NCBI RefSeq assembly: GCF_000518885.1
Contig: NZ_KI912519.1
Location: 116,992 to 171,023 of the forward strand
Origin: Bacillus sp. J33
Lineage (GTDB): Bacteria > Bacillota > Bacilli > Bacillales > Cytobacillaceae
Direction of reading: 5' to 3'
Length of the DNA: 54,032 bases
The notes beneath the pieces are model-generated. The model searched no databases. It saw only the letters and a program-made list of their open reading frames with translations, and was not told the DNA's origin. Numbering within the stretch: position 1 is the first letter of the stretch; each line of letters opens with the position of its first letter. Shown one piece after another: positions 35,789 through 47,495 of this stretch. Position numbers and translations under genes: made by a program.

Positions 35789-37762
35789 TCATTCTTCTGG
35801 GTAAGGTATATCCCTTACATCATGAACCTGGCCATCACGCAAAACTTTATAGGTTGCTTTCTGTCCAGGCGCAATCGTCACATCAATCGTTATTACTGTA
35901 TCTTCATAAATCAGCTCAGTGTGCACTGGTTCAGAGCCAGTATTATTCATGTCCGTAATGTAGACTTGTATCTCATTGGGCTCTCCCTCAACAGCAGGCT
36001 GATAAGGAATGCTAATATCAACATTCACCGTTTTTGGCGGAAGTTCTTCCTTCCCTTTGGAAAGAACCACTGTAACCTTCTGTCCTCTGGCCAGATTGGT
36101 GCCAGGTGCCGGGTCTTGTCTTATGACAAGTCCCTCAGATACTTCATCATGGAACTCTTCTTTACCATATTCCACCTTAAGGCCGGAAGACTCTTCATAT
36201 TCCTGAAGACCCTTTTCATTATAGCCGCGCAGATCTTTTAATGGAATTGGGGCAGGTCCTTTGCTGACAGTGAACACCAGTTCTGTTTCCTCAGGAACGA
36301 CTAGATCCCCTTCTGAAAAATTTTGATCGAGGATTGTGCCTGCCGGCTCACTTTCATTATTTTCTTCAGTCATCTCTATGCTTTTAAAATTCTTGCCTTC
36401 GAGCAATCGGACCACATCGTCATATTGGCGGCCTTCGTAATTGGAAAGCTCAAACTTTTCTTTCCCGGAGCTTTCATAGATGTCTATAGAGGTTCCTTCC
36501 TTTACGGTTCTACCCGCTTTTGGAACGGTTTTAACCACAAGGCCTTCCTCAATTTCCGGGTCTGTGATTGGAATGGCTTCATTAACAGAAAAGCCGGCAG
36601 CAATAAGCTCTGCCACAGCATCTTCTACGTCTTTGCCGGATACATCCGGAACCTGAACATCCTTAGGTGCAATCAGGTCTGGCAGTACAGTTATAGCCAG
36701 AATTGTCAATGCTAGCAGAGTCAGGAACACCGAAACCAAAATAATCGGCCACTTTTTTTTCTTTTTCTGTTTCTGTTTCTCGGGCTGCGGCTTGGCAATC
36801 GGCTGTGTATCAGCTTTAGATTCTTTTGAATGCACAAGCGTTTCATCGATATTTTGATATGTCTGGTCATTTGTTATAACAGGTATTGCTTTTGTGGCAT
36901 CATCATCGATTGGCACCATGAATTTAGCTTCATGGAGCCTTTCCGGATCAAGGGCAGTCCTAATATCCTCTTCCATTTCATCCACCGTATCATACCGGTG
37001 GAAAGGATCTTTGGCAGTTGCTTTTAAAACAATATTCTCAACACTTTGAGGTATAGACGGATTCCACCTTTTAAGTGAAGGCGTCTCTGATTGCAGATGC
37101 TTAAGAGCAATAGATACGGCTGATTCCCCCGAAAAAGGAAGCCTTCCAGTCAGAAGCTCAAACATAACAATACCGAGGGAATAAATATCCGATTTCCTAT
37201 TGGCCATTCCACCCCGTGCCTGTTCAGGCGACAGGTAATGAACGGATCCCAATACAGAGTTAGTCTGTGTAATGCTAGTCGCACTTAAAGCCATTGCAAT
37301 GCCAAAATCTGTGATTTTAACATTCCCATTATTGTCTATTAATATATTATGCGGTTTAATATCCCGATGAATAATATGATTTTGATGTGCATGAGATATT
37401 GCGGAGGTCAGCTGTTTCATAATCTCAAGCGCTTCATCAATCTGCACAGGGCTGTTTTGCTGTATGTATTGCTTTAGAGTTTGTCCATCTACATATTCCA
37501 TCACAATATAATAGATGGAATCCTCTTCGCCAACGTCATAAATGTTGACTATATTCGGGTGGGCCAAACTGGTAGCAGATTGGGCTTCACGATGAAAACG
37601 GCGGATAAATTCTTCATCTTCGGCAAAGTCCATCCGGAGAACTTTGACGGCAACATCGCGGTCCAGTATCATATCATGGGCCAGGTAGACATTTGCCATG
37701 CCCCCTCCGCCAATCATATCGAGAATTTTATAGCGGCCGCTTATTCTTCTTCCTTTAATCAT
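35789..37762 (-). CDS. prkC: Membrane Ser/Thr protein kinase with PASTA domains
   Basis: This 657-residue bacterial eukaryote-like kinase has ATP-binding Lys40 in VAVK, the catalytic loop HRDIKPHN at 132-139 and DFG at 152-154. A Lys-rich linker precedes one membrane helix (about 339-360). Three extracellular PASTA repeats (about 367-565) and a C-terminal beta domain follow. PASTA domains sense muropeptides or lipid II; PrkC triggers spore germination and phosphorylates translation and cell-wall proteins. It starts 6 bases after the phosphatase gene prpC, the usual kinase-phosphatase pair. Confidence 0.97.
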   Translation of the reverse strand: MIKGRRISGRYKILDMIGGGGMANVYLAHDMILDRDVAVKVLRMDFAEDEEFIRRFHREAQSATSLAHPNIVNIYDVGEEDSIYYIVMEYVDGQTLKQYIQQNSPVQIDEALEIMKQLTSAISHAHQNHIIHRDIKPHNILIDNNGNVKITDFGIAMALSATSITQTNSVLGSVHYLSPEQARGGMANRKSDIYSLGIVMFELLTGRLPFSGESAVSIALKHLQSETPSLKRWNPSIPQSVENIVLKATAKDPFHRYDTVDEMEEDIRTALDPERLHEAKFMVPIDDDATKAIPVITNDQTYQNIDETLVHSKESKADTQPIAKPQPEKQKQKKKKKWPIILVSVFLTLLALTILAITVLPDLIAPKDVQVPDVSGKDVEDAVAELIAAGFSVNEAIPITDPEIEEGLVVKTVPKAGRTVKEGTSIDIYESSGKEKFELSNYEGRQYDDVVRLLEGKNFKSIEMTEENNESEPAGTILDQNFSEGDLVVPEETELVFTVSKGPAPIPLKDLRGYNEKGLQEYEESSGLKVEYGKEEFHDEVSEGLVIRQDPAPGTNLARGQKVTVVLSKGKEELPPKTVNVDISIPYQPAVEGEPNEIQVYITDMNNTGSEPVHTELIYEDTVITIDVTIAPGQKATYKVLRDGQVHDVRDIPYPEE

Positions 37763-37768
37763 TTTTTA

Positions 37769-38518
37769 TCACCCGCTCTCACTGCCAGCATAAAACTCGA
37801 CAATTACGAGCGTAATGTTATCTTCGCCGCCATTATTATTAGCCTTTTCAATAAGCACTTGTGCTTTCTCCTCAAGAGTTCGGCCGCTCTTGAGTATATC
37901 ATCCATTTCAGGAACCGTGACCTTGTTGGATAATCCATCAGAGCACAGCAATAATTGATCCTCTTCTTCAAAAGTGATGGTTTTGATATCCATTTCCACC
38001 GTCGATTCCGTTCCTAAAGCTCTTAGCAGGACATTTTTTCTTGGGTGATGTTCGGCATCTTCTTTTGTAATTTGGCCTGAACGCACAAGTTCGTTCACCA
38101 GGGAATGATCTTCCGTTAGCTGCTGAAAACCTAATTCATTCAGGATATAGCAGCGGCTATCACCAATATTAGCAATTGTTGAAAAACGATCCGTACAGAT
38201 GGCCGCCACAATAGTTGTACCCATTCCTTCACATTCCGCATTCTCTTTTGAATGCTCAAAAAGAATTTTGTTCACCTGTTCAATAGACTCCATCAGCCAT
38301 TCTTCGGCTTCCTCTGGAGTCTTTATTTCACTGGCCTGCTCCCAAAAATCCTTTAATCTTGTTATGGTCATTTCACTGGCAACATCACCAGCACGGTGGC
38401 CGCCCATGCCATCTGCGACGATGGCAAGGCGCTGCCCGCTGCTGTTTATAAAGATGCCGCCATTATCTTCATTATGCTGTCTGACTTTGCCACGATCTGT
38501 CATAAAAACAGCTTTCAT
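37769..38518 (-). CDS. prpC: PP2C-type Ser/Thr phosphatase
   Basis: This 249-residue metal-dependent phosphatase opposes PrkC. It has RQHNEDN at 13-19, VADGMGGH, IGDSRCY and GGEDNITLV near the end, with the metal-binding Asp residues. The open frame reaches 38584, inside rlmN, but ATG 38518 has GAGGTG at good spacing and gives the normal N-terminus. It lies 4 bases after rlmN. Confidence 0.97.
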   Translation of the reverse strand: MKAVFMTDRGKVRQHNEDNGGIFINSSGQRLAIVADGMGGHRAGDVASEMTITRLKDFWEQASEIKTPEEAEEWLMESIEQVNKILFEHSKENAECEGMGTTIVAAICTDRFSTIANIGDSRCYILNELGFQQLTEDHSLVNELVRSGQITKEDAEHHPRKNVLLRALGTESTVEMDIKTITFEEEDQLLLCSDGLSNKVTVPEMDDILKSGRTLEEKAQVLIEKANNNGGEDNITLVIVEFYAGSESG

Positions 38519-38522
38519 TCTG

Positions 38523-39608
38523 TCACCTCGTCTCCTCTTTTCGCTCCTTTGCACGAAGTTGTCCACATGCTGCATCAATATCATGACCGTGCTCGCGGCG
38601 AATTGTTACATTAATACCGTGTTTCTTTAATGTTTTTTCAAATGCAAAGATTTGATCTCTCGGTGTTCGTACATAATCTCTTTCAGGAACATAGTTTACA
38701 GGAATCAAGTTAACGTGGCACTTAACATCTTTTATTAACTTAGCCAATTCCTCTGCGTGCTCAACCTGGTCATTGACACCGCCAAATAAGCCATATTCAA
38801 AGCTGACACGCCTTCCTGTCTTATTAATATAATACCTGATGGATTCCATAAGATCAGGCAGTTTATAGGCACGGTTGATCGGCATCAGCCGGCTCCTGAT
38901 TTCTGTATTTGGGGCATGAAGGGAAATAGCAAAATTAATTTGCATATTTTCATCCGCAAACTTATAGATTTTTGGGATGATCCCGCTTGTCGAAACTGTA
39001 ATATGGCGGGCACCTATATTAAGACCTTTGTCATGGTTGATGATTTTTAAAAATGACAGCATATGATCATAGTTGTCAAAAGGCTCACCGATCCCCATAA
39101 TTACAACTGAGCTGACACGTTCATTTGTTTCATCAAGCGCCTGTTGTACTTTTACGACCTGTGCAACGATTTCTCCTGCTTCCAGGTTGCGTTTTAACCC
39201 TCCTAAAGTGGAAGCGCAGAAAGTACAGCCGATCCGGCAGCCAACTTGGGTTGTGACGCACACTGAATTTCCGTAATCATGCCTCATCAGCACTGTTTCA
39301 ATCGAATATCCGTCATGAAGTTCAAATAGAAATTTAATTGTTCCGTCAGCTGATTCCTGCTGGATGATTGTTTTAAGGGTGGTCAGTGAGAAATGCTCAG
39401 ACAATATATCCCTTAACCCTTTTGACAAGTTTGTCATATCCTCAAATGATGTAACTCTTTTTGTATAAAGCCAATCAAAAATCTGCTCTGCACGGAAAGC
39501 TTTCTCATTATTTTCTTTAAGCCAGTTTTTCAACTCATGCAGCTGTAAAGTGTAAATGGATGGTTTTTGTTCGGCTGTTGTTTTTTTCTCTGTTGCTGTT
39601 TGTTCCAT
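38523..39608 (-). CDS. rlmN: 23S rRNA (A2503-C2) methyltransferase RlmN
   Basis: This 361-residue radical SAM methyltransferase methylates A2503 of 23S rRNA and also A37 of some tRNAs. The iron-sulphur motif CxxxCxxC (Cys124, Cys128, Cys131) lies in GCRIGCTFC, and the C-terminal catalytic Cys is at about 348. The extra N-terminal domain is normal. The start codon directly abuts the rsmB stop, so the two rRNA methyltransferases are coupled. Confidence 0.97.
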   Translation of the reverse strand: MEQTATEKKTTAEQKPSIYTLQLHELKNWLKENNEKAFRAEQIFDWLYTKRVTSFEDMTNLSKGLRDILSEHFSLTTLKTIIQQESADGTIKFLFELHDGYSIETVLMRHDYGNSVCVTTQVGCRIGCTFCASTLGGLKRNLEAGEIVAQVVKVQQALDETNERVSSVVIMGIGEPFDNYDHMLSFLKIINHDKGLNIGARHITVSTSGIIPKIYKFADENMQINFAISLHAPNTEIRSRLMPINRAYKLPDLMESIRYYINKTGRRVSFEYGLFGGVNDQVEHAEELAKLIKDVKCHVNLIPVNYVPERDYVRTPRDQIFAFEKTLKKHGINVTIRREHGHDIDAACGQLRAKERKEETR

Positions 39609-40964
39609 TTATTGCACCTTCTTTCTCAGACAGGCAATATAAAACCCATCCGAACCTATATCTTGCGGTAAAATTTGAAGCTCAAAACCGTTCACGAATG
39701 GAGCAATTGGTTTTGGCATTCTCTCCTTAACAGATAGATCGCCTTCAAAATCCGCATTTTCATTTAAAAATGACTGGACAACATGCTGGTTTTCTTCCTT
39801 GTCCACAGTACACGTACTATAAACAAGAATACCACCTTTTTTCAGCAAAGGCGAAACGGCAGCCAAAAGATTTCTTTGCACTTTTTGAAGGTGATATAAA
39901 TCTTCCTCTTTTTTTGTATATTTCATATCCGGCTTTCTTCTCATCACACCAAGTCCGGAACATGGAGCATCCACTAAAATTCGATCAAAAGATTCTTTCT
40001 CATAATGCTCTTGTACCTTCCTGCTGTCAAGGACATTAGTCTTAATATTTGATAGTCCCAGCCTATTGGCATTATCATTAATCAGCTTAACCTTATGCTC
40101 GTGAAGATCCAGCGAGATAACCTGACCGGTATTTTGCAGCTTTTCGGCAATATGTGTTGATTTCCCGCCGGGAGCAGCACAGGCGTCCAATACGGTTTCA
40201 TCCTGGCTTCCGCCAAGCGCATAGGCAACAAGCATGGAGCTTTCATCCTGAATGGTGATCAGCCCTTCTTTAAAGGCTTTGGAGTTAGCCAGATTGCCTC
40301 TTAGACATTTAACAGCTACAGGAATAAACGGGCTTGCTTCCACCTCAAACCCCTCTTCCTCGAGCAGCGCTATGCATTCCTCTCTTGACGCTTTTACCTC
40401 ATTAATCCTCGCTGTCTGCAAAGGCGCAGTCAAATTGATTTCGCACATTTTTTTTGCTTCTTCCAAGCCGAGCTGTTCAGCCCACCTTCTTACCAGCCAC
40501 ACCGGATGGCTCGTTTCAATGGAAATCCGCTCAACCGGATTCTCGATTTGTTCGAGGGATGGCAGTCCTTGCCTTTGAACATTTCTCAGCACGCCGTTAA
40601 CCATGCCTGAAATCCCCTTGTGTCCTCTCCGCTTCGCTATTTCGACTGCCTCAAAAATAGCTGCACGGTCAGGGACCTTATCGAGGTAAACCATTTGATA
40701 AAGGGTCAGCCTTAACAGCTGCCTAACCCAGCTTTCAATTTTCCTGTTTCCTTTTAAAAAAGGTTCTAAGTAAAAATCAAGTGTCATCCGGCGCTGAAGG
40801 GTCCCGTATGTTAATTCCGTAAGCAAGCCAATATCCCTCTGGCTGATTTCATTCTTCTTTATGGTATTGTTCAGCAGAAGATTGCTGTAGGACTGGTTTT
40901 TCTCAATGGTTTCCAGCAGTTCTAATGCGGCTTCTCTGACATTTTTAGTTCTTTGCTTTTTCAT
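39609..40964 (-). CDS. rsmB: 16S rRNA (cytosine-967-C5) methyltransferase RsmB
   Basis: This 451-residue protein has an N-terminal NusB-like RNA-binding domain and a C-terminal SAM methyltransferase domain. [15 protein letters not shown] binds [15 protein letters not shown] carries one Cys and [10 protein letters not shown] carries the catalytic Cys. Its ATG overlaps the fmt stop by four bases. Confidence 0.97.
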   Translation of the reverse strand: MKKQRTKNVREAALELLETIEKNQSYSNLLLNNTIKKNEISQRDIGLLTELTYGTLQRRMTLDFYLEPFLKGNRKIESWVRQLLRLTLYQMVYLDKVPDRAAIFEAVEIAKRRGHKGISGMVNGVLRNVQRQGLPSLEQIENPVERISIETSHPVWLVRRWAEQLGLEEAKKMCEINLTAPLQTARINEVKASREECIALLEEEGFEVEASPFIPVAVKCLRGNLANSKAFKEGLITIQDESSMLVAYALGGSQDETVLDACAAPGGKSTHIAEKLQNTGQVISLDLHEHKVKLINDNANRLGLSNIKTNVLDSRKVQEHYEKESFDRILVDAPCSGLGVMRRKPDMKYTKKEEDLYHLQKVQRNLLAAVSPLLKKGGILVYSTCTVDKEENQHVVQSFLNENADFEGDLSVKERMPKPIAPFVNGFELQILPQDIGSDGFYIACLRKKVQ

Positions 40965-41911
40965 TCGCTGTCTCCCAGACGGTCACCGGCAGAAAAATGT
41001 GAACCGGCCCCTCTTAAAAATTGTTCCGCAGACATCTTTTTCTTGCCCGAAGGCTGCAGCTCTGTAATTTTGATGGCTGTTTGATTTCCTGTTGAAACCA
41101 CTACCCCATCATCCTCAAGATGGATGACGGTACCCGGCGCCTCGCTTCCAGTTGATTTTACCTTTTCTGAACTCCAAACTTTAATCACCTTTCCATCAAA
41201 TGTCGTATACGCAACTGGCCAAGGATTTAACCCTCTGATATGATTGTAGATTTCCTCCCCTGTTTTTCCCCAGTCAATCTTTTCCTGTTCACGTTTTATG
41301 TTGTAGGCAAAGGTAGCTTCCTCATCATTTTGCTTTATTGGCGTCAATTCACCATTCAGAAGCTTTGGCAGTGTTACAGAAAGGAGTTTGGAGCCTGCAG
41401 CGCTAAGTTTATCATGAAGGGTGCCTACTGTGTCCATTTCATCAATAGGCACTTCCACCTGTGTCAGGATATCGCCTGCATCAAGCTTCTCAGCCATATA
41501 CATGATGGTAATGCCCGTTTTATCCTTTCCCTGTAATATGGCATAATGAATTGGTGCTCCGCCCCGAAGCTCAGGAAGTAACGAGGCGTGAACATTGATG
41601 CAGCCATATCCCGGTGCTTCCAGAAGCTCTTTTGGCAAAATCTGTCCAAACGCTGCTGTTACTACCAGATCAGGCTTAAGCGCAAGAATTTTTTCCAGTT
41701 CTTCAGGCTGGCGTATTTTCTCAGGCTGATAGACAGGAATCCCCTGTTTTTCAGCTTCCACTTTAACGGGCGGAGGAGTAAGAACTTTCTTTCGCCCTAC
41801 CGGCCTGTCAGGCTGTGTAACAACTCCAATTACTTCATATCCATCCTTTATGATTTGCTGCAATACTGGTACAGAAAAATCGGGTGTTCCCATAAATACA
41901 ATCTTTGTCAT
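40961..41911 (-). CDS. fmt: Methionyl-tRNA formyltransferase
   Basis: This 316-residue enzyme formylates initiator Met-tRNA with 10-formyl-tetrahydrofolate. It has [12 protein letters not shown] at the start, the catalytic Asn-His region [16 protein letters not shown] at about 108-123, and the OB-type C-terminal domain. It overlaps def by four bases (ATGA), so the enzymes that add and remove the formyl group are translationally coupled. Confidence 0.98.
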   Translation of the reverse strand: MTKIVFMGTPDFSVPVLQQIIKDGYEVIGVVTQPDRPVGRKKVLTPPPVKVEAEKQGIPVYQPEKIRQPEELEKILALKPDLVVTAAFGQILPKELLEAPGYGCINVHASLLPELRGGAPIHYAILQGKDKTGITIMYMAEKLDAGDILTQVEVPIDEMDTVGTLHDKLSAAGSKLLSVTLPKLLNGELTPIKQNDEEATFAYNIKREQEKIDWGKTGEEIYNHIRGLNPWPVAYTTFDGKVIKVWSSEKVKSTGSEAPGTVIHLEDDGVVVSTGNQTAIKITELQPSGKKKMSAEQFLRGAGSHFSAGDRLGDSE

Positions 41912-42393
41912 TCAGCTTCCAATCCTTCCAACTCATCTTCATTCAAATACTTGGTCACTTTTGATGTAAATAAGACTCCATGCAAATGATCAATTTCGTG
42001 CAGGATCGCCCTTGCCAAAAAGTCTTCGGCTTCTAGCGTGTAGAATTTCCCTTTGCGGTCCTGTGCCTTTATTTTTACATAGTCAGGCCTGGTAACTTCC
42101 CCATACAAACCTGGAAAGCTTAAACAGCCTTCTGGGCCAGTCTGTTCTCCATCGGTTTCGAGAATTTCCGGGTTGATCATTTCTATTGTGCCAAATTCAT
42201 CATCTATATCAACAATGGCGATTTGCTTGCCAAGTCCGATTTGGGGAGCGGCAAGCCCGACACCATCAAATTCAATCATTGTATCATACATATCATTTAA
42301 TAATTTGCCCAGCTTTTTATCAAAAACCTGAACAGGTTCACATTCTTCTTCCAGGATTTCAGCCGGGTACGTGACAATTTTTTTTACCGCCAA
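41908..42393 (-). CDS. def: Peptide deformylase
   Basis: This protein has 161 residues from a TTG start. It removes the formyl group from new proteins. Motif 1 [10 protein letters not shown], motif 2 EGCLSFP with a metal-binding Cys, and motif 3 HEIDHLHG with two His and the catalytic Glu are intact. The open frame reaches ATG 42423, but the TTG at 42393 has GGAGG seven bases upstream and yields the usual start AVKKIVTYP. It lies downstream of priA. Confidence 0.97.
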   Translation of the reverse strand: MAVKKIVTYPAEILEEECEPVQVFDKKLGKLLNDMYDTMIEFDGVGLAAPQIGLGKQIAIVDIDDEFGTIEMINPEILETDGEQTGPEGCLSFPGLYGEVTRPDYVKIKAQDRKGKFYTLEAEDFLARAILHEIDHLHGVLFTSKVTKYLNEDELEGLEAE

Positions 42394-42468
42394 AACATTT
42401 CCTCCATCTTCATCTATTTTCAACCATTTTTTGATTATTCATAACCATGGATTAACCCTATAAAGGAT

Positions 42469-44883
42469 CTACATTAATATATAAGGATTAAGGTCCATGG
42501 AGATTGCAAGGCCCCCAGTGGCCATTTCCTGCTGATAATTATCAAGGATTTTCTTCAGGGTGCGGCCAAGCTCCGGTTCCCGCTTGTATTTTATCAGACA
42601 TTGATAGCGATATCTATTATTGATACGAGGTATAGGCGATGCAACCGGCCCCAGCACAATGCTCTCTCCAGAAAGCCTTGACTGAATATATTGTGTGATC
42701 TTTTCTGTTACGGAAACAGCCTTCATTAATTCTTCATGGCTGACGGTGACAAGGGAGATATAGTAGAAAGGAGGGTATCTATGGATTTTGCGGACCATCA
42801 TTTCTCTTTCATAAAACTTGTCGTAATTCTGCTCTCCTGCTAGCTCAATACTGTAATGTTCCGGAGTATAAGTCTGTATAATGACCTCCCCTTCCAGCTC
42901 ATGCCTGCCTGCGCGCCCGCTTACCTGAGTCAAAAGCTGAAAAGTCTTTTCAGAAGAGCGAAAATCAGGGAGGTGCAGCATGGTATCTGCTGAGAGGACT
43001 CCTACCAATGTAATATTGGGAAAATCAAGGCCCTTAGCAATCATTTGAGTGCCAAGAAGAATATCGGCATGACCATCCTGAAATTGATCAAGGAGCTTTT
43101 CATGGGATCCTTTCCTGCTGGTAGTATCTACATCCATTCTAATGACCTTTGCTTCGGGCAAAACCTTTGCCAGTTCCTCTTCCACCTTCTGAGTACCAGT
43201 ACCAAAATAACGGATATGCTCACTTTCACATTCCGGACATGTATTTGGCACAGAGGCTTCATGTCCGCAATAATGGCATTTCATCTGCTGATTAAACCGG
43301 TGGTAAGTTAAGGAAATTTCACAATTGGGGCAATTAATGACATAACCGCAATCCCTGCACATAACAAAAGAAGAATGCCCTCTTTTATTTAGAAATAAGA
43401 CAGTTTGCTCATTTTTTTCCAAACGATCCTTAATTTTCTCAAGCAGCAGCCTGGAAAACATCGAGCGATTGCCCTCGCGCAGCTCTTCTCTCATATCAAT
43501 GATTTCAACAGAAGGAAGGGCCTGGTTGTTCATCCTTTTAGATAGTGTAAGAAGCTGATATACTCCTTTTTTCGCCCTTGCAAATGATTCGAGAGAAGGG
43601 GTTGCACTGCCAAGAACCACCGGACACTTATGTTTTCCGGCTCTTTCAATGGCTACATCCCTGGCATGGTATCTTGGGTTTTCCTCTTGCTTATAGCTAG
43701 TCTCGTGCTCTTCATCAATGATGATGATTCCCAGTTTTTCAAAAGGAGCAAAGATTGCAGATCTCGCTCCTACAACGACTTTTACTTCCTTTCTTTGAAT
43801 CTTCCTCCATTCATCATATTTCTCCCCTGCAGAAAGGCCGCTGTGCAAAACAGCAACCTGATCGCCAAATCTCCCCTTAAAGCGTTTGACCATCTGGGGC
43901 GTTAAAGAAATCTCTGGAACAAGTACGATCGCTTCTTTTCCGTCCTGAAGAACTCTTTGAATGGATTGAAGATATACTTCTGTTTTTCCGCTTCCTGTAA
44001 CCCCATAAAGCAAAAATGTTTCATGCCTCTTATCTTCAATGGAATCAAGGATCGGAATAATTGTTTTTCTCTGTTCTTCAGTTAATGTCAATGGCTCTGT
44101 TCTTTCAAATTCCCGGTCCCCAAAGGGATTTCGGTAAATTTCTACTTCTTTTTGGCCAAGCATCCCCTTTTGCAACAGCCCTTTTATAGTAGATGAGGTA
44201 ATTCCGAGCAAAGAAAATAGCTCTCTTTGCTCGACCGGGCCGCCCCCATTTTGAAAGTATTCAAGCACTTCTTTTTGCTTTGTTGCATTGCCTGGCAGAT
44301 TCTGAATGTATTCGGCTAGCTCATTTCGGTCTGCAGCAAGAAATACCTGCTTTACTTTCTTCTTTTTCACTCGTTCTTTTACTTGATAAACAATTTCAAT
44401 ATTTCCCTTCGATGCTTCTTTTTGCAAAAGCGGAAGATCTCCACCCTTGACTGCATCCTCCCAGGTGATTGCATCAGCAGCTTCAAAAATAGTGCCTACT
44501 CTTTCGGGCAGCAGCTTGCGGTCTGCGCCTTCCGCAAGAACTAGCTTTTTTTCATATTTTGCTTTTAAGGCTGCTGGCAGCATGGCCTGATAGGCTGATA
44601 TTTTATAGCACAAGGTTTTTTCTGTAAGCCAATCCCCAAGGGTCAGAAGTTCCCGGTTTAGAACAGGATTTAAGTCCATGGGTTCCACAATAGATTTTAA
44701 TTGATTAAATTCGGATTCTGTTTTTAATCCCGTAACAAAACCTTGAATCTTCCTTGGGCCAAATGGAACAATAACCCTCATGCCTGGCTGAATGACACCT
44801 TCCAAATGGCCAGGGATTTTATAGTCAAATGCGCGGTCTGTCTGTTTTGCAGGAACATCGACAATTACACTGGCAATATTCAT
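42469..44883 (-). CDS. priA: Primosomal protein N' (replication restart helicase PriA)
   Basis: This 804-residue 3'-to-5' DNA helicase reloads the replisome at stalled forks. It has an N-terminal DNA-binding domain (MNIASVIVDVPAKQTDRAFDY), Walker A GVTGSGKTEVYL, DEEH, and a zinc region with eight Cys in four CxxC pairs (CRDCGY, CPNC, CHYCG, CPEC). The helicase C-terminal QVSGRAGR is present. It overlaps coaBC by four bases. Confidence 0.98.
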   Translation of the reverse strand: MNIASVIVDVPAKQTDRAFDYKIPGHLEGVIQPGMRVIVPFGPRKIQGFVTGLKTESEFNQLKSIVEPMDLNPVLNRELLTLGDWLTEKTLCYKISAYQAMLPAALKAKYEKKLVLAEGADRKLLPERVGTIFEAADAITWEDAVKGGDLPLLQKEASKGNIEIVYQVKERVKKKKVKQVFLAADRNELAEYIQNLPGNATKQKEVLEYFQNGGGPVEQRELFSLLGITSSTIKGLLQKGMLGQKEVEIYRNPFGDREFERTEPLTLTEEQRKTIIPILDSIEDKRHETFLLYGVTGSGKTEVYLQSIQRVLQDGKEAIVLVPEISLTPQMVKRFKGRFGDQVAVLHSGLSAGEKYDEWRKIQRKEVKVVVGARSAIFAPFEKLGIIIIDEEHETSYKQEENPRYHARDVAIERAGKHKCPVVLGSATPSLESFARAKKGVYQLLTLSKRMNNQALPSVEIIDMREELREGNRSMFSRLLLEKIKDRLEKNEQTVLFLNKRGHSSFVMCRDCGYVINCPNCEISLTYHRFNQQMKCHYCGHEASVPNTCPECESEHIRYFGTGTQKVEEELAKVLPEAKVIRMDVDTTSRKGSHEKLLDQFQDGHADILLGTQMIAKGLDFPNITLVGVLSADTMLHLPDFRSSEKTFQLLTQVSGRAGRHELEGEVIIQTYTPEHYSIELAGEQNYDKFYEREMMVRKIHRYPPFYYISLVTVSHEELMKAVSVTEKITQYIQSRLSGESIVLGPVASPIPRINNRYRYQCLIKYKREPELGRTLKKILDNYQQEMATGGLAISMDLNPYILM

Positions 44884-46085
44884 TTTTGTTCATCCTTTAG
44901 CAGGATCGCAGCTTCCTCAAGAATCTTTGCAGCAACTTCTTTCTTTGACAAAAGAGGCAGCTCCTCAAAAGTGCCATCCTTCTTAAATAAGGTTACAATA
45001 TTGGTGTCTGTGCCAAATCCGGCACCTTGTGAAGTTACATTATTGGCAACAATCATATCGGCATTTTTTCTCTTCAGCTTGCCTTGAGCATATTCGTCGA
45101 CCCGTTCAGTCTCTGCAGCAAAGCCTATTAAAATTTGGCCTTTCTTTTTTTGGCCCAATTCGAACAAAATATCATTTGTCCTTTCAAGCTCCAATACCTC
45201 GTCTCCCGGCTGTTTTTTCATTTTTTGGCTATGGCTTACTTTAGGGCGGTAGTCCGACACCGCGGCTGTCTTAATGACAATATCAGCATGTTCAAATTCG
45301 GCCATTGCAGCCTGATACATTTCTTCGGCGCTTTCCACATTAATCAGCTTTACGCCTTCAGGAGCTTTTATGGAAACTGGACCTGAGATGAGTATTACTT
45401 CAGCTCCGGCAGATACCGCTTCTTCTGCAATGGCATAGCCCATTTTTCCAGAGGAATGGTTTGTAATGTAGCGGACCGGATCTATCTTTTCCCTTGTAGG
45501 ACCTGCTGTAATCACAATCTTTTTGCCGGCAAGCTCCTTAGGCTTGCTGAAAAATAAGCTGATTGTCTCTGTAATTTTTTCAGGTTCCTCCAGCCTGCCT
45601 TTTCCAACATACCCACAGGCAAGGTAGCCTTCAGAAGGCTCGATGAATCTGCAGCCAAAGCTGTATAATGTTTCAATGTTTTTCTGGACTGCCGGATGGC
45701 TATACATATGTACGTTCATTGCAGGGGCAATCCAAATAGGAGAAGTTGACGCCAATAAGGTTGTTGTAATCATATTGTCCGCTATTCCGTTTGCCAGCTT
45801 TCCAATCACATTGGCAGTCGCCGGAGCAACGAGGACCAAATCTGCCCAATCCGCCAGGTCAATATGGGCAATGACCCTTGAGTCTTTCTCATCAAAGGTA
45901 TCTGTGTAAACATCGTTTCTTGACAATGCCTGAAAAGTTAATGGAGTAACAAATTTTGCGGCAGATTCGCTTAAAATAACTTTTACATTTGCTCCTGCCT
46001 GGGTTAGCTTGCTTGTCAGCGCCGCTGCTTTGTAAACAGCTATCCCTCCTGTAACGCATAATAAAATCCTTTTGCCTGTCAGCAT
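44880..46085 (-). CDS. coaBC: Bifunctional CoaBC (PPC synthetase/decarboxylase)
   Basis: This 401-residue bifunctional enzyme of coenzyme A synthesis has two parts. The N-terminal flavin-dependent CoaC half decarboxylates phosphopantothenoylcysteine (GGIAVYKAA, HIDLADWADL, PAMNVHMY). The C-terminal CoaB half makes it from phosphopantothenate, cysteine and CTP (ITAGPTREKIDPVRYITNHS). The rpoZ terminator precedes it and it leads into priA. Confidence 0.97.
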   Translation of the reverse strand: MLTGKRILLCVTGGIAVYKAAALTSKLTQAGANVKVILSESAAKFVTPLTFQALSRNDVYTDTFDEKDSRVIAHIDLADWADLVLVAPATANVIGKLANGIADNMITTTLLASTSPIWIAPAMNVHMYSHPAVQKNIETLYSFGCRFIEPSEGYLACGYVGKGRLEEPEKITETISLFFSKPKELAGKKIVITAGPTREKIDPVRYITNHSSGKMGYAIAEEAVSAGAEVILISGPVSIKAPEGVKLINVESAEEMYQAAMAEFEHADIVIKTAAVSDYRPKVSHSQKMKKQPGDEVLELERTNDILFELGQKKKGQILIGFAAETERVDEYAQGKLKRKNADMIVANNVTSQGAGFGTDTNIVTLFKKDGTFEELPLLSKKEVAAKILEEAAILLKDEQK

Positions 46086-46286
46086 GATAAGACCCCACCA
46101 ATCTAAGCTAATATATTTCTTTTATATTGATTAAGCCAGCTCTCTGAACATATTAATTAAACCGGCACATTTTCTTTAATTGAATGCCTGGCAAGTAAAA
46201 AGCCATGCTATTTTTATTATGCAAGAAGAACAGTCAATTTTCATCTATTAAAACCGTAAAGCTCTATTATCATTAAAAGAAATAAA

Positions 46287-46315
46287 AATAACAACCTTTT
46301 GAAAGGTTGTTATTC
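46287..46315 (-). terminator. Terminator of yloC-remA-gmk-rpoZ
   Basis: AATAACAACCTTT and AAAGGTTGTTATT pair around a short loop, with a T-rich run on the minus strand. It lies 8 bases after the rpoZ stop and separates it from coaBC. Confidence 0.85.
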
Positions 46316-46322
46316 AGCGATT

Positions 46323-46544
46323 TTACTCATATGATTCCTTGGCCATTTTCTCGCCTAATCGGTAATGAAGCTGGTCTGCATTGATTTCTTCAAGGGCTTT
46401 TCCTACATTTTTATGTGATTTATAGCTATCAAGCTGCGGCACTGCATTTAATTGCAGCTTTCGTGCACGCTTCGCGGCTACGGAAACAAGTGAATATTTG
46501 GAATCAATCTTTGTCATTAAAGAATCAATAGAAGGATAAAGCAT
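46323..46544 (-). CDS. rpoZ: RNA polymerase omega subunit
   Basis: This 73-residue omega subunit stabilises the beta-prime subunit and in some bacteria takes part in ppGpp binding. It has [10 protein letters not shown], then [14 protein letters not shown] and VGKALEEI in the expected order. The Shine-Dalgarno GGAGGTAGAT is contained in the last codons of gmk, 2 bases away, implying coupling. Confidence 0.96.
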   Translation of the reverse strand: MLYPSIDSLMTKIDSKYSLVSVAAKRARKLQLNAVPQLDSYKSHKNVGKALEEINADQLHYRLGEKMAKESYE

Positions 46545-46546
46545 TT

Positions 46547-47161
<615 letters not shown>

Positions 47162-47171
47162 TTAAACAATC

Positions 47172-47435
47172 CTACCCTTCCTCAATAATTTCATCACGGT
47201 CATTTAAACGGTGTGCAACAGTCTCAGGCTGGACAGCAGACAGAATAACATGGTCGCTGTCCATAACGATAACAGCCCGGGTGCGCCTCCCGTATGTCGC
47301 ATCTATTAAAGAGCCCCGGTCACGTGCGTCCTGAATAATCCTTTTAATTGGGGCAGATTCAGGACTTACTATAGATATTATCCGGTTGGCAGATACAATA
47401 TTGCCAAAACCGATATTGATCAATTTAATTGACAT
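47172..47435 (-). CDS. remA: Extracellular matrix regulator RemA
   Basis: This 87-residue protein of the DUF370 family has [20 protein letters not shown], then [15 protein letters not shown]. In B. subtilis RemA is a ring-shaped DNA-binding activator of biofilm matrix and osmoprotection genes. GGAGG lies six bases before the ATG. It lies between yloC and gmk as in B. subtilis. Confidence 0.95.
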   Translation of the reverse strand: MSIKLINIGFGNIVSANRIISIVSPESAPIKRIIQDARDRGSLIDATYGRRTRAVIVMDSDHVILSAVQPETVAHRLNDRDEIIEEG

Positions 47436-47495
47436 TTGGGTCCTCCAATCATCAGTTATTTATTTTGGCCCCCAGAGCAGCAATCTAAACAACTG